Below are positions 8,789 to 17,279 of a stretch of DNA of 56,116 nt, piece after piece. A program made the position numbers and the translations under genes. Source of the stretch: an uncultured Clostridia bacterium (GTDB taxonomy: Bacteria > Bacillota > Clostridia > TANB77 > CAG-508); the NCBI GenBank assembly GCA_944388045.1, contig CALXHG010000011.1, forward strand, positions 1 through 56,116. Direction: 5' to 3'. The stretch's first letter is position 1; every line of letters begins with the position of its first letter. The notes under the pieces are model-generated. The model saw nothing but the letters and a program-made list of their open reading frames with translations, was not told where the DNA came from and searched no databases.

Positions 8789-8884
8789 TTACAATATTTC
8801 GTATTTTTTTCCACATTTACTACAAAATAATTCTTCTAATTCATTTACACAATTTTGACAATTAATATTTTCTACTTGTAGTTA
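8789..8884 (-). pseudogene. Out-of-frame zinc-ribbon tail of the next gene
   Basis: Just before the stop of the 8862-9719 gene the +1 frame opens and encodes VENINCQNCVNELEELFCSK followed by CGKKYEIL and a stop. This is a CxxC...CxxC zinc ribbon. It has no start codon or ribosome site of its own, so it is either a tail lost by a 1-nt shift near ACA-AGT-A or a tail reached by frameshifting. No CGG codon is involved. Confidence 0.55.
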
Positions 8885-9719
8885 AATTTACTTTATTAAC
8901 TTTATATCCTTTATCTTTATTTCCTGTTACTTTACCACAATAAGCATAATAATTTGTATCTTTTATTTTTTGCCACTCTAAATTCCAATCATTATTCAAT
9001 TTTATGTAAATAACGCCCGCTTTTAATTCATTCGCATTTTCAATAATTTTCTTTAAAGATTGTTGTTTACTTTCTTCACTTTGTTCATCTTTTATTATAT
9101 TTAGCATTTCTTCATGTTCATCACTGTTTTTTGAATTTTTAGTAGGTTTTACAATTATTGTTTCTTTACTTATATTAATAAGAGATTTTTCATTATTATC
9201 ATCTTTATTATTTCTAAAATACTGATAAATTCCTATAGTATTTTTATTTTTCGATTCTACATAAATTGCATCATCCACTATTGTAAGTACATATGTAGTA
9301 ATAATTTTAGTTCTATACTCTTTAGCATTTTCTTTAATTTGTTCCATAAATCTCATATCTTTTACAAAATCATATAAGTTTTCTGGTACTCTATTATTTT
9401 CTCTTTTTACGAATTTCAATTCTATCGCATATGCTTCCTTTTTACCCTCATCAACTTTACTTCCATCACATATAAAAAGATCCATTTCTTTTTTTACCAT
9501 TTCATTTTCTTTGCATTCTTTTTTATATAATGATTTCACATTTTTTTCAAAAAATACTTTTGTTTGTTCAGTACCTTCAAATTTTTTTCGTAACTCAATA
9601 CCCAATTCATTTTGTAAACTTATTTCATTATAAATATATGAATCTTCTTTTTCTTTTAACTTATTTAATACATTTATAATTGCTTCTTCTATTTTTTTTT
9701 CTATTTTTGCTCTATCCAT
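8862..9719 (-). CDS. PD-(D/E)XK-like endonuclease-fold protein
   Basis: 285 aa. KKEMDLFICDG near residue 78 followed by EAYAIELKFVKRENNRVPENL has the D...ExK arrangement of a restriction-endonuclease-like fold, and FVKDMRFMEQ with KIITTYVLTIVDD continue the core. The C-terminal part (GVIYIKLNNDWNLEWQ, YYAYCGKVTGN) is not recognised. Strong ribosome site GGAGGGG. It starts 9 bp after the DnaJ-like gene and is probably cotranslated with it. A zinc ribbon lies in the +1 frame just past its stop. Nuclease activity is inferred from fold motifs only. Confidence 0.7.
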   Translation of the reverse strand: MDRAKIEKKIEEAIINVLNKLKEKEDSYIYNEISLQNELGIELRKKFEGTEQTKVFFEKNVKSLYKKECKENEMVKKEMDLFICDGSKVDEGKKEAYAIELKFVKRENNRVPENLYDFVKDMRFMEQIKENAKEYRTKIITTYVLTIVDDAIYVESKNKNTIGIYQYFRNNKDDNNEKSLINISKETIIVKPTKNSKNSDEHEEMLNIIKDEQSEESKQQSLKKIIENANELKAGVIYIKLNNDWNLEWQKIKDTNYYAYCGKVTGNKDKGYKVNKVNLTTSRKY

Positions 9720-9728
9720 TTTCCCCTC

Positions 9729-10184
9729 CTATTTTACAATAATTTTTACGACTAGATTTCCAATAATGCTATTATTTCTATTTCCTTCTCCTCTAAGAAT
9801 AATTTGTTGTTCATTTTTTATATTATTTGGAATTTGAATATGTATATTTTCTTTTTTTATTGTTTCATCTTTTAGTTTTCTTTTTATCTTTATATCTTTT
9901 TTGCATCCTTTAATTGCTTCATCTTTTTTTATCTTACATGTAACATATATATTATTAGGATTGTCCATTACATTTTCTGTTCTAGAAATTTTAAAAAATT
10001 CCTCAAATATTTCTCCTAAATCATCAATATTATCAAATCCATCAAATTGTTCTCCATTACTATTATTATAATATTGTTTTTCTTTAATTCCTAAATCCTT
10101 TTTAATATCTCTTATAAATTTTTCTTTATCTATCTTATCCAAAATATTATTTTCCTTTCGTTTCTCTATAATTATTTTAACCAT
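9729..10184 (-). CDS. DnaJ C-terminal-domain (HSP40 substrate-binding) protein
   Basis: 151 aa. The second half reads IYVTCKIKKDEAIKGCKKDI, then IHIQIPNNIKNEQQIILRGEGN and NLVVKIIVK. These are the hallmark strands of the DnaJ peptide-binding C-terminal domain (IPkGv.dG..ir..GeG). There is no J domain, no HPD motif and no zinc-finger repeats. The first 75 residues contain a degenerate FDDLGEIFEEFF segment like the DnaJ Gly/Phe linker. It overlaps the end of the upstream nuclease-like gene by 13 bp, so translation is coupled. It may act as a client-binding adaptor for an island enzyme. Confidence 0.75.
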   Translation of the reverse strand: MVKIIIEKRKENNILDKIDKEKFIRDIKKDLGIKEKQYYNNSNGEQFDGFDNIDDLGEIFEEFFKISRTENVMDNPNNIYVTCKIKKDEAIKGCKKDIKIKRKLKDETIKKENIHIQIPNNIKNEQQIILRGEGNRNNSIIGNLVVKIIVK

Positions 10185-11136
10185 CTTATTATTTTATCCG
10201 GCAAAATTTTTTTATTTTCTTCTATAAATGTTTGCAATTCCATTTTTGTAATTCTAATTACATTAGTTTTATTTTCATACTCAGTATCATTGTTAGAAAA
10301 AATATATAATAAATTATTTTTAGTTATATCATTATATTTTTCTAAATTTATATCATGTTCTTTTACTTGTAAATATACTTTTTTTCCTGTATCTTTTTCA
10401 AACAATACAAATTCGTATTGTTTTGTATCATCTTTACATGTTGAGGTATATATTCCATATTCTTTTTTTATTTGTAAATATAACCCGACAAGTTCTTCTA
10501 ATTCCTCTGCCAGCATCCCACTCCAAAAATAACTCCATTTATCTTCTGGTATATTGATTTTATAATAATTTTTTTTGAATTTTTCGTTAAAGACACTTTT
10601 AGAGAATTCTAATACAATCTCTCTATTTTTTTTAAAACCTTGAGTTGTCCCACCTACTTTCATATTATTTACTATTGTCCCTAATACCGCTTCTTCTGTG
10701 CCAATTTCATAAAATTCGCATTCGACGAAATGCCATATATCATTTATCTCAGCTTCTTCATATGTTATATTTACTTTTCTATTTTTTAGGTACTCTAATA
10801 ATTTCTTTTTGTTCTTTGGACAATGATATTTTTCATTGCTTGTTACTCTACAAAGATAATATGTATTATTTCTTCTAGTCCAAATCAAATCATTCTTTTC
10901 CATATGTTCTATTACATTCATGGCAGTAGAAAAGCCTTTTAGAGATTTACCGTTCATTTTTTAAGTCATTTTTATATTTATTTAAATCTTCCTCATCATA
11001 AAAATCTCCATCAAATCCCCATCCGTATTCCTATAATTCCTTTTTGACGACAAAAATCAAAGCATTCCGCTTGACTTACTTCCATTTTTTTTGTGTTTAA
11101 ATTAAATCTCCATACATTGTTCACTTTGTTCTCCAT
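10172..11136 (-). CDS. Nuclease-like protein encoded across two +1 shifts at CGG
   Basis: The conventional frame from 10957 (261 aa) is N-terminally incomplete. A well-formed start with GGGAGAAAAA lies at 11136. From there MENKVNNVWRFNLN runs to GIIGI, meets CGGA (11025-11022) and continues in +1 as GWGFDGDFYDEED. It then meets CGGT (10952-10949) and continues in +1 as GKSLKGFSTAMN into the long frame. Subtracting two bases from 965 gives 321 codons (320 aa). The restored GIxGxGWG N-terminus, the DLIWTR segment and the EIGTEEAVLG segment belong together in one family as I remember it. The C-terminus (YEFVLFEKDTGKKVYLQVKE) looks like a PD-(D/E)XK core. Known family function: nucleic-acid cleavage is plausible, not established. 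Confidence 0.75.
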
Positions 11137-11348
11137 TTTTTCTCCCTTCTCAAACTCATTTTTATTTCTAACTTAAACAGTTAATTCTATTCGTTTATTT
11201 ATTTTCCACGTTTATACATTATTATCTTTTTCTTAGTTAATAGTTCATTTGCTCATTTTCTTTAACATTAATATGTTTATCCAAGTTTCAATTTATTCTT
11301 TTATTAAAAATCAACTAAACCTTTATATTTTTCTTTTTTGTCATAATT

Positions 11349-11621
11349 CTATATATCTTTTAATTTTTCCCACACTTTAACCATTGCATAAGTATCTAAT
11401 TCGCAGTATTTTAATAATCCATATCTTGTCTTTTCTTGTTCTTCTTTTGGCATATCTTTTATTAATTGTTTTGCTAATTCTCCTACTTTTGTTCCTTTAT
11501 CTAAAACAGCCTGTTTATCTAGTTCATCTCTTTCTTCAGGCTTGTTTTTATCAAGCCATAACATTTTATTACATTGTATAGCTCTACAATATTTAGATTT
11601 TGATAAATATATTTTTTCCAT
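11349..11621 (-). pseudogene. Internally deleted DUF2779-family gene (90 aa)
   Basis: The first 50 residues (YLSKSKYCRAIQCNKMLWLD, then GTKVGELAKQLI) match the start of DUF2779 proteins, which are several hundred residues long. The last 35 (RYGLLKYCELDTYAMVKVWE) match their extreme C-terminus, an RNase-H/exonuclease-like end. The middle is missing and the joint is in frame near residue 55. A ribosome site (AAGGAAAGGA) is kept, so a short product could be made, but a deletion remnant is the simpler reading. Confidence 0.75.
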
Positions 11622-11736
11622 TTAAAATAGTCCTTTCCTTTTTATTTTATATTATTTTTAAAAAAAGTCTATAATTCTGGTCATATAAAGTATATAAATA
11701 TTTTTTTAAATTAAAATTTATTTTATATTATCACAA

Positions 11737-11771
11737 AAAGAAAAATTACTCTATACTTTTGTATAAAGTAA
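11737..11771 (-). terminator. Terminator of the serine recombinase gene
   Basis: Minus-strand stem TTACTTTATAC / GTATAGAGTAA with a four-base loop, followed by TTTTTC, about 50 bp after the recombinase stop. Confidence 0.65.
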
Positions 11772-11822
11772 CTTAAAATAATAAAAAAACTCAAGTCTTC
11801 TTTTATTAAAAGTACCTAAATT

Positions 11823-13451
11823 TTATATTAGTTTATCTATTTTCATTTTCAATTCAAATTTTACTGTCTTATCATTATAAATTTTTATTTCTTCTAAAAC
11901 ATTATTCAATAACTCCTTGCTTGGCCTTTCTGCATTTATTATCTCATCAAAATAATCTATAGCATTTTTTACATTTTGTTTTTTTCTTTCTGCATCTTCA
12001 ATATTTATTCTATCTAATGTTACCTTAATTCCTTGTATTTTTGATAATTTTTCCTTTTCTATTGTTTTAAATGTTTCTTCTATTATTTCTTTTCCATCAA
12101 TATTACTTGCTAATTGTTTTATTTTTTCTTCAGCTATCATCTTATATTCCATTTTTAATTTTTCTAATTCTCTTTCTAATTTTTCCACATTATTTTTTGA
12201 TTTTTGCTTAATTGTATTTAGTGACATATCTTTTAAAATTCCAATATATTCTTTTTTTAGATTTTCCAGTAGTATTTTAAAATTGCTTAATATGTACTCT
12301 TCCTTAATATTGTGAGAACAACATCTACTTACTCCATATTTTCTATACATGCTACATTCATAACTTTTTTTAGGAATATATACTGATCTTTTACTTCTTG
12401 TTCTGACTATTCCTGTTCCACCATACCCACATTCTCCACATCTTATAAATCCACCAAATATATATTCATTTTTTCCTCTTTTATATGTAGCTGTTTGCTT
12501 ATGTCTTTTTTCTATTATTTCTTGTACTTTGTAAAATTGTTCTTCACTAATTATTGGTTCATGATGATTTAAAAATACATTTTGTTCTTCTAATGGTACT
12601 TTTACTGCTTTTCCTTTTATCTCTAGCAATTCTTTTTTGTGTGTTCTTAATGTTCCTATATATAAATCATCTTGTAAAATTCTTGAAATCATATACATAT
12701 CCCACAGTCTTTTTACTTTTCTTTTATATGGTTTCCTTAATTCTTCATCTTTTTCCGCTTCTCTTTCATTTATAGTTTTTTCAATCATTTCTGATGGTGT
12801 TAAAAAATGATATTCTGTACTTAATATGTTACAAATTCGTTTCATACCTAATCCACTTTCATATAGATTAAATATTGTTTCTATTGCTTCTCTTACTTCC
12901 TCATTTACAATAAGCTTACCACCAGGCTTTTTTATATAACCATATTTAAATCCTTGTATTAATACACCATTCTTTAATCTTGTTCCCATACCTGACTTTA
13001 CTTTTCTTGATAAATCCTTAATATATCTCTCATTCCACCATCCTGATAATCCTATTAGTTCATCATCATCTTCTAATAAATTAAATACTCTTCCCATTTC
13101 TTGTAGTAAAATTAAATTTATTTTGTGCTTTTTCCACTCATCTAATATCATTTGAGTCAAGTAATTTTTTCTTCCAATTCTAGATAAGTCTTTTGCAACT
13201 ACAATATTTATTTTCCCTTTTCTTATATCTTCTAACATCTTATTGAACTCTGGCCTATCTTCTAAATCAATAAAACCTGATACATTATCATCTATATATA
13301 TATTGATTTCATATTCATTATCTACTAATCCCAGTTTTTTAATATATTCTTTTATATATTCTTTTGCTAGTTGTATTTGTGATTCTATACTAGAATATCT
13401 TGAGCCATCATCTTTACTTAATCTTGCATATATTGCTATTTTTAACTTCAC
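11823..13451 (-). CDS. Large serine recombinase (site-specific integrase/excisionase)
   Basis: 542 aa from the GTG preceded by GGGGG; the ATG at 13466 lacks a ribosome site. N-terminal resolvase domain: IAIYARLSKDDG (catalytic Ser), SSIESQIQLAKEYI, and VAKDLSRIGRKNYLTQ (active-site Arg). Residues about 160-290 form the recombinase domain (KNGVLIQGFKYGY, MISRILQDDLYIGTL). FIRCGECGYGG with YECSMYRK and CCSHN is the zinc ribbon, and residues about 400-480 form the coiled coil typical of large serine integrases. This enzyme is the best candidate for having placed the island at the 12-bp core in the M15 gene. A 69-aa partner gene lies just upstream. Confidence 0.95.
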   Translation of the reverse strand: MKLKIAIYARLSKDDGSRYSSIESQIQLAKEYIKEYIKKLGLVDNEYEINIYIDDNVSGFIDLEDRPEFNKMLEDIRKGKINIVVAKDLSRIGRKNYLTQMILDEWKKHKINLILLQEMGRVFNLLEDDDELIGLSGWWNERYIKDLSRKVKSGMGTRLKNGVLIQGFKYGYIKKPGGKLIVNEEVREAIETIFNLYESGLGMKRICNILSTEYHFLTPSEMIEKTINEREAEKDEELRKPYKRKVKRLWDMYMISRILQDDLYIGTLRTHKKELLEIKGKAVKVPLEEQNVFLNHHEPIISEEQFYKVQEIIEKRHKQTATYKRGKNEYIFGGFIRCGECGYGGTGIVRTRSKRSVYIPKKSYECSMYRKYGVSRCCSHNIKEEYILSNFKILLENLKKEYIGILKDMSLNTIKQKSKNNVEKLERELEKLKMEYKMIAEEKIKQLASNIDGKEIIEETFKTIEKEKLSKIQGIKVTLDRINIEDAERKKQNVKNAIDYFDEIINAERPSKELLNNVLEEIKIYNDKTVKFELKMKIDKLI

Positions 13452-13475
13452 AACTATTACCCCCATTTTGAAACA

Positions 13476-13499
13476 AGAAGGAAATATATATTTCCTTCT
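13476..13499. repeat. 24-bp perfect palindrome between the 69-aa gene and the recombinase
   Basis: The sequence AGAAGGAAATAT followed by its exact reverse complement fills most of the gap between the 69-aa ORF stop and the recombinase start. It could be a binding site for a dimeric regulator or an RNA hairpin that limits recombinase translation. There is no U-run after it. Confidence 0.7.
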
Positions 13500-13707
13500 A
13501 TACTATTTGCATTGCTTTTTTGTTTATAATATATTGCAAAGTAGATGCTACATCTTCTTTTCCTGAAACAAATATAACAACATTTTTATTTTCTTTCTTT
13601 AAATTTTCTATTTTGTGTTTTATATCATCATTGTTTTCTTCTTTTTCATTAATATATATTTGCACTACATCTTGATTTAATATTTTTATTTTTTGAACTT
13701 TCATCAC
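13498..13707 (-). CDS. Small conserved-looking protein upstream of the recombinase
   Basis: 69 aa. KIKILNQDVVQIYINEKEEN is followed by a charged helix (DDIKHKIENLKKENKN) and VVIFVSGKEDVASTLQYII. It has a clear ribosome site (AAAGAGGTGATG) and is cotranscribed with the recombinase. I do not recognise a named family. Its place suggests a recombination directionality factor or a regulator of the integrase, but its basic/acidic alpha-beta pattern has no visible helix-turn-helix. Confidence 0.65.
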   Translation of the reverse strand: MMKVQKIKILNQDVVQIYINEKEENNDDIKHKIENLKKENKNVVIFVSGKEDVASTLQYIINKKAMQIV

Positions 13708-13859
13708 ATCACCTCTTTAAATATTATGTTTTTTGTATTTACTTATGTCTTATTTTCTCATAAATAATATTTACAAATTTTAAAATAAATTATTGACTAA
13801 AGTTCTAAAACTGATATAAAATCTATTTGTATGTGATATTTGTTAATGATATAATAAGA

Positions 13860-13877
13860 ATGTACAAAATTGTACAT
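13860..13877. promoter_or_regulatory. Putative operator ahead of the recombinase operon
   Basis: ATGTACAA-AA-TTGTACAT has perfect 8-bp arms about 150 bp before the 69-aa gene. It is followed on the minus strand by TTATTATATC, which could be a -10 region. A half-related site (GGTACA) lies 18 bp further upstream. This is typical operator geometry for a dimeric repressor. Confidence 0.5.
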
Positions 13878-13973
13878 AACTAAATTCAAAATTTGGTACA
13901 TTTTTTTATTGACATTAACAATATTGGGGTAATTTAATTCCATCAACTCTTCCATGTACCCCATAATGTTTTT

Positions 13974-14063
13974 TTAGGGCACCATAAAGTTTATTTTTCG
14001 TCTAATAAACTGTCTTCTATTTTGTTCATCTAACATTCTTGCTTGTTCTCTCGTCAATTTCAT
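13974..14063 (-). CDS. Short ORF of 29 aa with a strong ribosome site
   Basis: ATG preceded by GAGGTGG at ideal spacing encodes MKLTREQARMLDEQNRRQFI plus RRKINFMVP. The basic helix-rich sequence could be a small DNA- or RNA-binding peptide, or the start of a gene whose remainder is lost. No family recognised. Confidence 0.4.
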   Translation of the reverse strand: MKLTREQARMLDEQNRRQFIRRKINFMVP

Positions 14064-14101
14064 TCTACCACCTCATTCACTATAAATTTGATAACAAAAA
14101 A

Positions 14102-14168
14102 GAGAAACATCTAAAATAACATCCAATACACGAAATGTATATTTATATGTTATTTTAGATTGTTTCTC
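14102..14168 (-). terminator. Long hairpin terminator below the UDG-like gene
   Basis: GAGAAACA-TCTAAAATAACAT pairs with ATGTTATTTTAGA-T-TGTTTCTC (21 bp with one bulge) around a 24-nt loop. On the minus strand a TTTTTT run follows, so it can terminate transcripts from the upstream gene. Confidence 0.7.
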
Positions 14169-14321
14169 TAGTAGATTTTCCAACTGAGTTTACAGCTACT
14201 GAGACAGGTCGTTTTAATTACGTTCCTAATTTATATTTTTAATTTCATTATTATCTATGTATAGAAGTATACATGTTATTTCATAAAAAGTAACGTGTTT
14301 TTTCAAAAATTAAAAAAACTT

Positions 14322-15236
14322 TTAATGTTTTGAAGATTCTTCATATGCTATAATAAACTTTATCAAATATTCTAATGTTGTTTTACAACATTTTACAAAT
14401 GGTCCATTAGTTTCATTTAAATATTCATTCAAATATTTTTTATAATACTTTTTTTCTTTTTCATCTTTTAAATTAAGGTGTTTTCCTCTTACTGCTGTAT
14501 GTAACATCTTTATAATTATTAAATTTTCTTTACATACATACTTTTGTTCTAAATCTTCTATAATTTCATTTAATCCACACATTACCACAATTACATTTGG
14601 GTTTAGTAGTTCAATTTCTTTTAATATAAATTTTTTATATTCTTTATAATACAATCTTAAATTTTTAATATCTGTTCTATCAATTCCACCCATCTTATTG
14701 ATATTCATAAAAGCTACTTGTTTTAATGCTTCACATAATTCATTATAATTTGATGTCACTTTATTATCTAATATGTATTTTGCCATTCGAGCAATTTTTT
14801 CTTTTTGTTTTGGTTTATTATCAAAATATTTATAACGTTTTTCTTTATTAGCATATGCTACTGGTACTATCATATTATTTTGAATTTTATAATTCTGTTC
14901 TTTGTTATCATTAATATATTGTTTAAAAAAATTATTATAAAATCTTATTTGTTCATCACTATGAATTCGTTCTTTATTTTCATAATTGTTTTTTTCTAAT
15001 ATATGAGCTTCTTTCAATATAAATAAAATTCTTTTATCATTACAACTTTTCTCATATTCTGTTTTATCTATATATCCATCTTTAACAAAATATCCCGTAT
15101 TTTTTAAACCATTTTTTTCCGTTTTTATATTTTGTTGTGCCTGTATCCAACACTCAAATAGCTGTTCTAAATCTTTACAATTTTCTATTTCTTTACTTAT
15201 TTCTTCTGATAATTCTCCGTCTTTCCAATATTCCAT
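14322..15236 (-). CDS. Uncharacterised protein, possibly uracil-DNA-glycosylase-like fold
   Basis: 304 aa. The order KRILFILKEAH (near residue 68), QVAFMNINKMGG (near 170), ILKEIELLNPNVIVVMCG (near 210) and IIIKMLHTAVRG (near 245) recalls the UDG-like superfamily, where a first strand and a late H-containing strand build the base pocket. The identification is by motif order only. It lies in the island next to a membrane protein of unknown role (48 bp upstream) and ends at a strong hairpin. No catalytic assignment is made. Confidence 0.65.
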   Translation of the reverse strand: MEYWKDGELSEEISKEIENCKDLEQLFECWIQAQQNIKTEKNGLKNTGYFVKDGYIDKTEYEKSCNDKRILFILKEAHILEKNNYENKERIHSDEQIRFYNNFFKQYINDNKEQNYKIQNNMIVPVAYANKEKRYKYFDNKPKQKEKIARMAKYILDNKVTSNYNELCEALKQVAFMNINKMGGIDRTDIKNLRLYYKEYKKFILKEIELLNPNVIVVMCGLNEIIEDLEQKYVCKENLIIIKMLHTAVRGKHLNLKDEKEKKYYKKYLNEYLNETNGPFVKCCKTTLEYLIKFIIAYEESSKH

Positions 15237-15284
15237 GTGTATTTTTTCCTTTTTCTATTATAATTTATAAATATCCTTTTGTTC

Positions 15285-16511
15285 TTATTCTGGTAAATAA
15301 TATATTTTTCCATCTTTTGATATTATTTTTACATCATTATTAAAGATATTCTCTTTATCTTTTATCATATTATTATAATTGGATGTTTGTTCTTCTATTA
15401 ATTTTTTTGTTTTATTTGATATAGCACAAAAATTAAAATCATCTTTAAATAGTCCTGGTATCCAATGAACGATACCATCAAATCCCATTCTTTTTCTACG
15501 TGAAGTTTCTGTATCAATACCCAATCTTTTTATTATTTTTTCATGCCATTGCGTAAGCATAATATGAACTTCCATTACTTGCTTTGTGTATGTCATTGGA
15601 ATAATGTTTAATTGTTCTTTTGATATTTTTCCAATGTATAATATATTCTTTAAATCTGTAATCTTATATAACATTTCTAAAAGTGTCTTTTGATAAATAT
15701 ACCAATTTTGTATTTTTGATATTTGCTCACTATATTCCTTATAGTCCAAATTATCATCTTTGATGTTTTCATTTATTGTTAAGTTGGCTTGTCCTAGTAA
15801 TTCAATGCAATTTTGTTCCAATTGATTTAACTTATCTATATCTAATTTTCTTAGTTGTTCATTTTCCATAATCTCAGTTTGAAATGAAGATATTCTTTTT
15901 ATTTGGATAACTAAAGCTAATATTTTGCTTTTATACTCGTTATTTTGAAAACTATTAATCTTTGATATTTCTTCATTAATTTTTGTTAGTTTTGAATTTA
16001 TTTGGCTCATATAATATTGTCCAACAATCATAGCTGTTAAACCAATACCACTTGCCATTGTATTTGAAATAGCTTTTTCTGTTTGATTAACAGGAATAAA
16101 ATTTGCTTGACCTTCTATTCCATTTTTTCCATGATAAAATCCTCTAACTGCATTTTTCATACTTTTTGAATTAGTTAATGATGTTCCGGAAGGTATAATT
16201 GCTTGATATACGACATTTGTATTTGCTTGAATGGCATTATTAGTTGTAGTTCCAACTTGTATTAATCCAGGAATTAAATTATTAATATGACATAATATAT
16301 TATTGTCCTTTATTTCAAACATAGTTTTACAATCTTCTAATTTTTCTACTGGTAATTCTTCAACCTTTATTACTATTTCATCACTTGATAAATTGTTATT
16401 ATTTAAATTTTTTTGATTTTCTTTTTTTAGATTAATCTTTTTTCCTCTTATTTTTAAACAATATATACATATTACTATAATAATACCAAGTATAAGTACT
16501 ATATATTTCAT
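15285..16511 (-). CDS. Membrane-anchored coiled-coil protein of unknown function
   Basis: 408 aa. Residues 3-22 are one hydrophobic anchor (YIVLILGIIIVICIYCLKIR) followed by basic residues. A short hydrophobic stretch GLTAMIVGQYYMS occurs near 170, and residues about 180-260 are heptad-like (INSKLTKINEEISKINSFQ). The C-terminus has GIVHWIPGLFKDDFNFCAIS. Ribosome site AAGGGAG. I do not recognise a family. With the gene below it may form a two-gene unit, for example a membrane sensor or effector, though nothing in the sequence proves this. Confidence 0.6.
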   Translation of the reverse strand: MKYIVLILGIIIVICIYCLKIRGKKINLKKENQKNLNNNNLSSDEIVIKVEELPVEKLEDCKTMFEIKDNNILCHINNLIPGLIQVGTTTNNAIQANTNVVYQAIIPSGTSLTNSKSMKNAVRGFYHGKNGIEGQANFIPVNQTEKAISNTMASGIGLTAMIVGQYYMSQINSKLTKINEEISKINSFQNNEYKSKILALVIQIKRISSFQTEIMENEQLRKLDIDKLNQLEQNCIELLGQANLTINENIKDDNLDYKEYSEQISKIQNWYIYQKTLLEMLYKITDLKNILYIGKISKEQLNIIPMTYTKQVMEVHIMLTQWHEKIIKRLGIDTETSRRKRMGFDGIVHWIPGLFKDDFNFCAISNKTKKLIEEQTSNYNNMIKDKENIFNNDVKIISKDGKIYYLPE

Positions 16512-16739
16512 TTAAAATATCTCCCTTTTATTAATTTGTATTTTTCTATAGATATATTTTACCATTTTTTATTCATTTTGCAAATACCCAAACGCAATAC
16601 AATAGTTATTGTATTGCATTTATTAAAATCTAAATTTTTATTGACATATCGGTACTTTGTAGTTTTTTATAAAAAAGATATTTAAAAAAATGCAATATAA
16701 AGAAACATAATATAAGTAAAAGAAATAATAAGTAATAAC

Positions 16740-17032
16740 AAAGAATTATTAATTTTAGATAGAGGATATCCATCAATAGAATTTTTTAATTGGCTAGAAA
16801 AAAGCGAAAAAAATTTTTAATGAGATTAAGTAGTAATGATTATATAAAAGAATGAAACAATATGCAAATAAATGATGAAGAAGTTCAAATAGAATATAAC
16901 TATGCTAGACTAAATAAGGTAAAAAGAAGTAATACTGAATTTTATGAAGAAATTAAGGATAAAAAATGAATAATTATTAAAATAACAAAAATAAAAATAA
17001 ATAATGAAAAAGAGGAATGTTTAATATAGAAT
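16740..17032 (+). pseudogene. IS4-type transposase remnant
   Basis: A plus-strand stretch encodes NKELLILDRGYPSIEFFNWL (the DRGYPS signature around the second catalytic Asp of IS4-group DDE transposases). After a frameshift it reads FLMRLSSNDYIKE, and after a stop MQINDEEVQIEYNYARLNKV. At least three inactivating changes are present and no terminal repeats are visible. The rest of 16512-17279 shows only AT-rich sequence and one hairpin. Confidence 0.75.
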
Positions 17033-17048
17033 TTGTCAAACAAATAAA

Positions 17049-17085
17049 AAGTTCACTTTATTAAGTGTGAAGTGAACTCTTTTTT
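17049..17085 (+). terminator. Hairpin with T-run near the island end
   Basis: AGTTCACTT / AAGTGAACT stem followed by CTTTTTT on the plus strand. It lies after the transposase remnant and may be its terminator. Confidence 0.6.
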
Positions 17086-17279
17086 ATATTAAAATATTGG
17101 TTCAAAATGTGGACAACTAACCATATGTACTGAACCTAATTGGACGTTTTTGATTAGGTACTAGGCAACTTGGAAATTAACTCTGTATTGTACATGGCTA
17201 ATTCCTTTTATTTTTATTACTTGAATTTTTTCAAAAACATGTTATAAAATTTATAGATTTTATTTAAGTCAAAAAGTCC

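Noticed and set aside
13974..14063. Directionality factor (Xis) for the recombinase
   Set aside because: Only 29 residues with no clear helix-turn-helix; position alone is not enough.
16512..16740. Gene between the membrane protein and the transposase remnant
   Set aside because: No open frame with a ribosome site; AT-rich sequence only.
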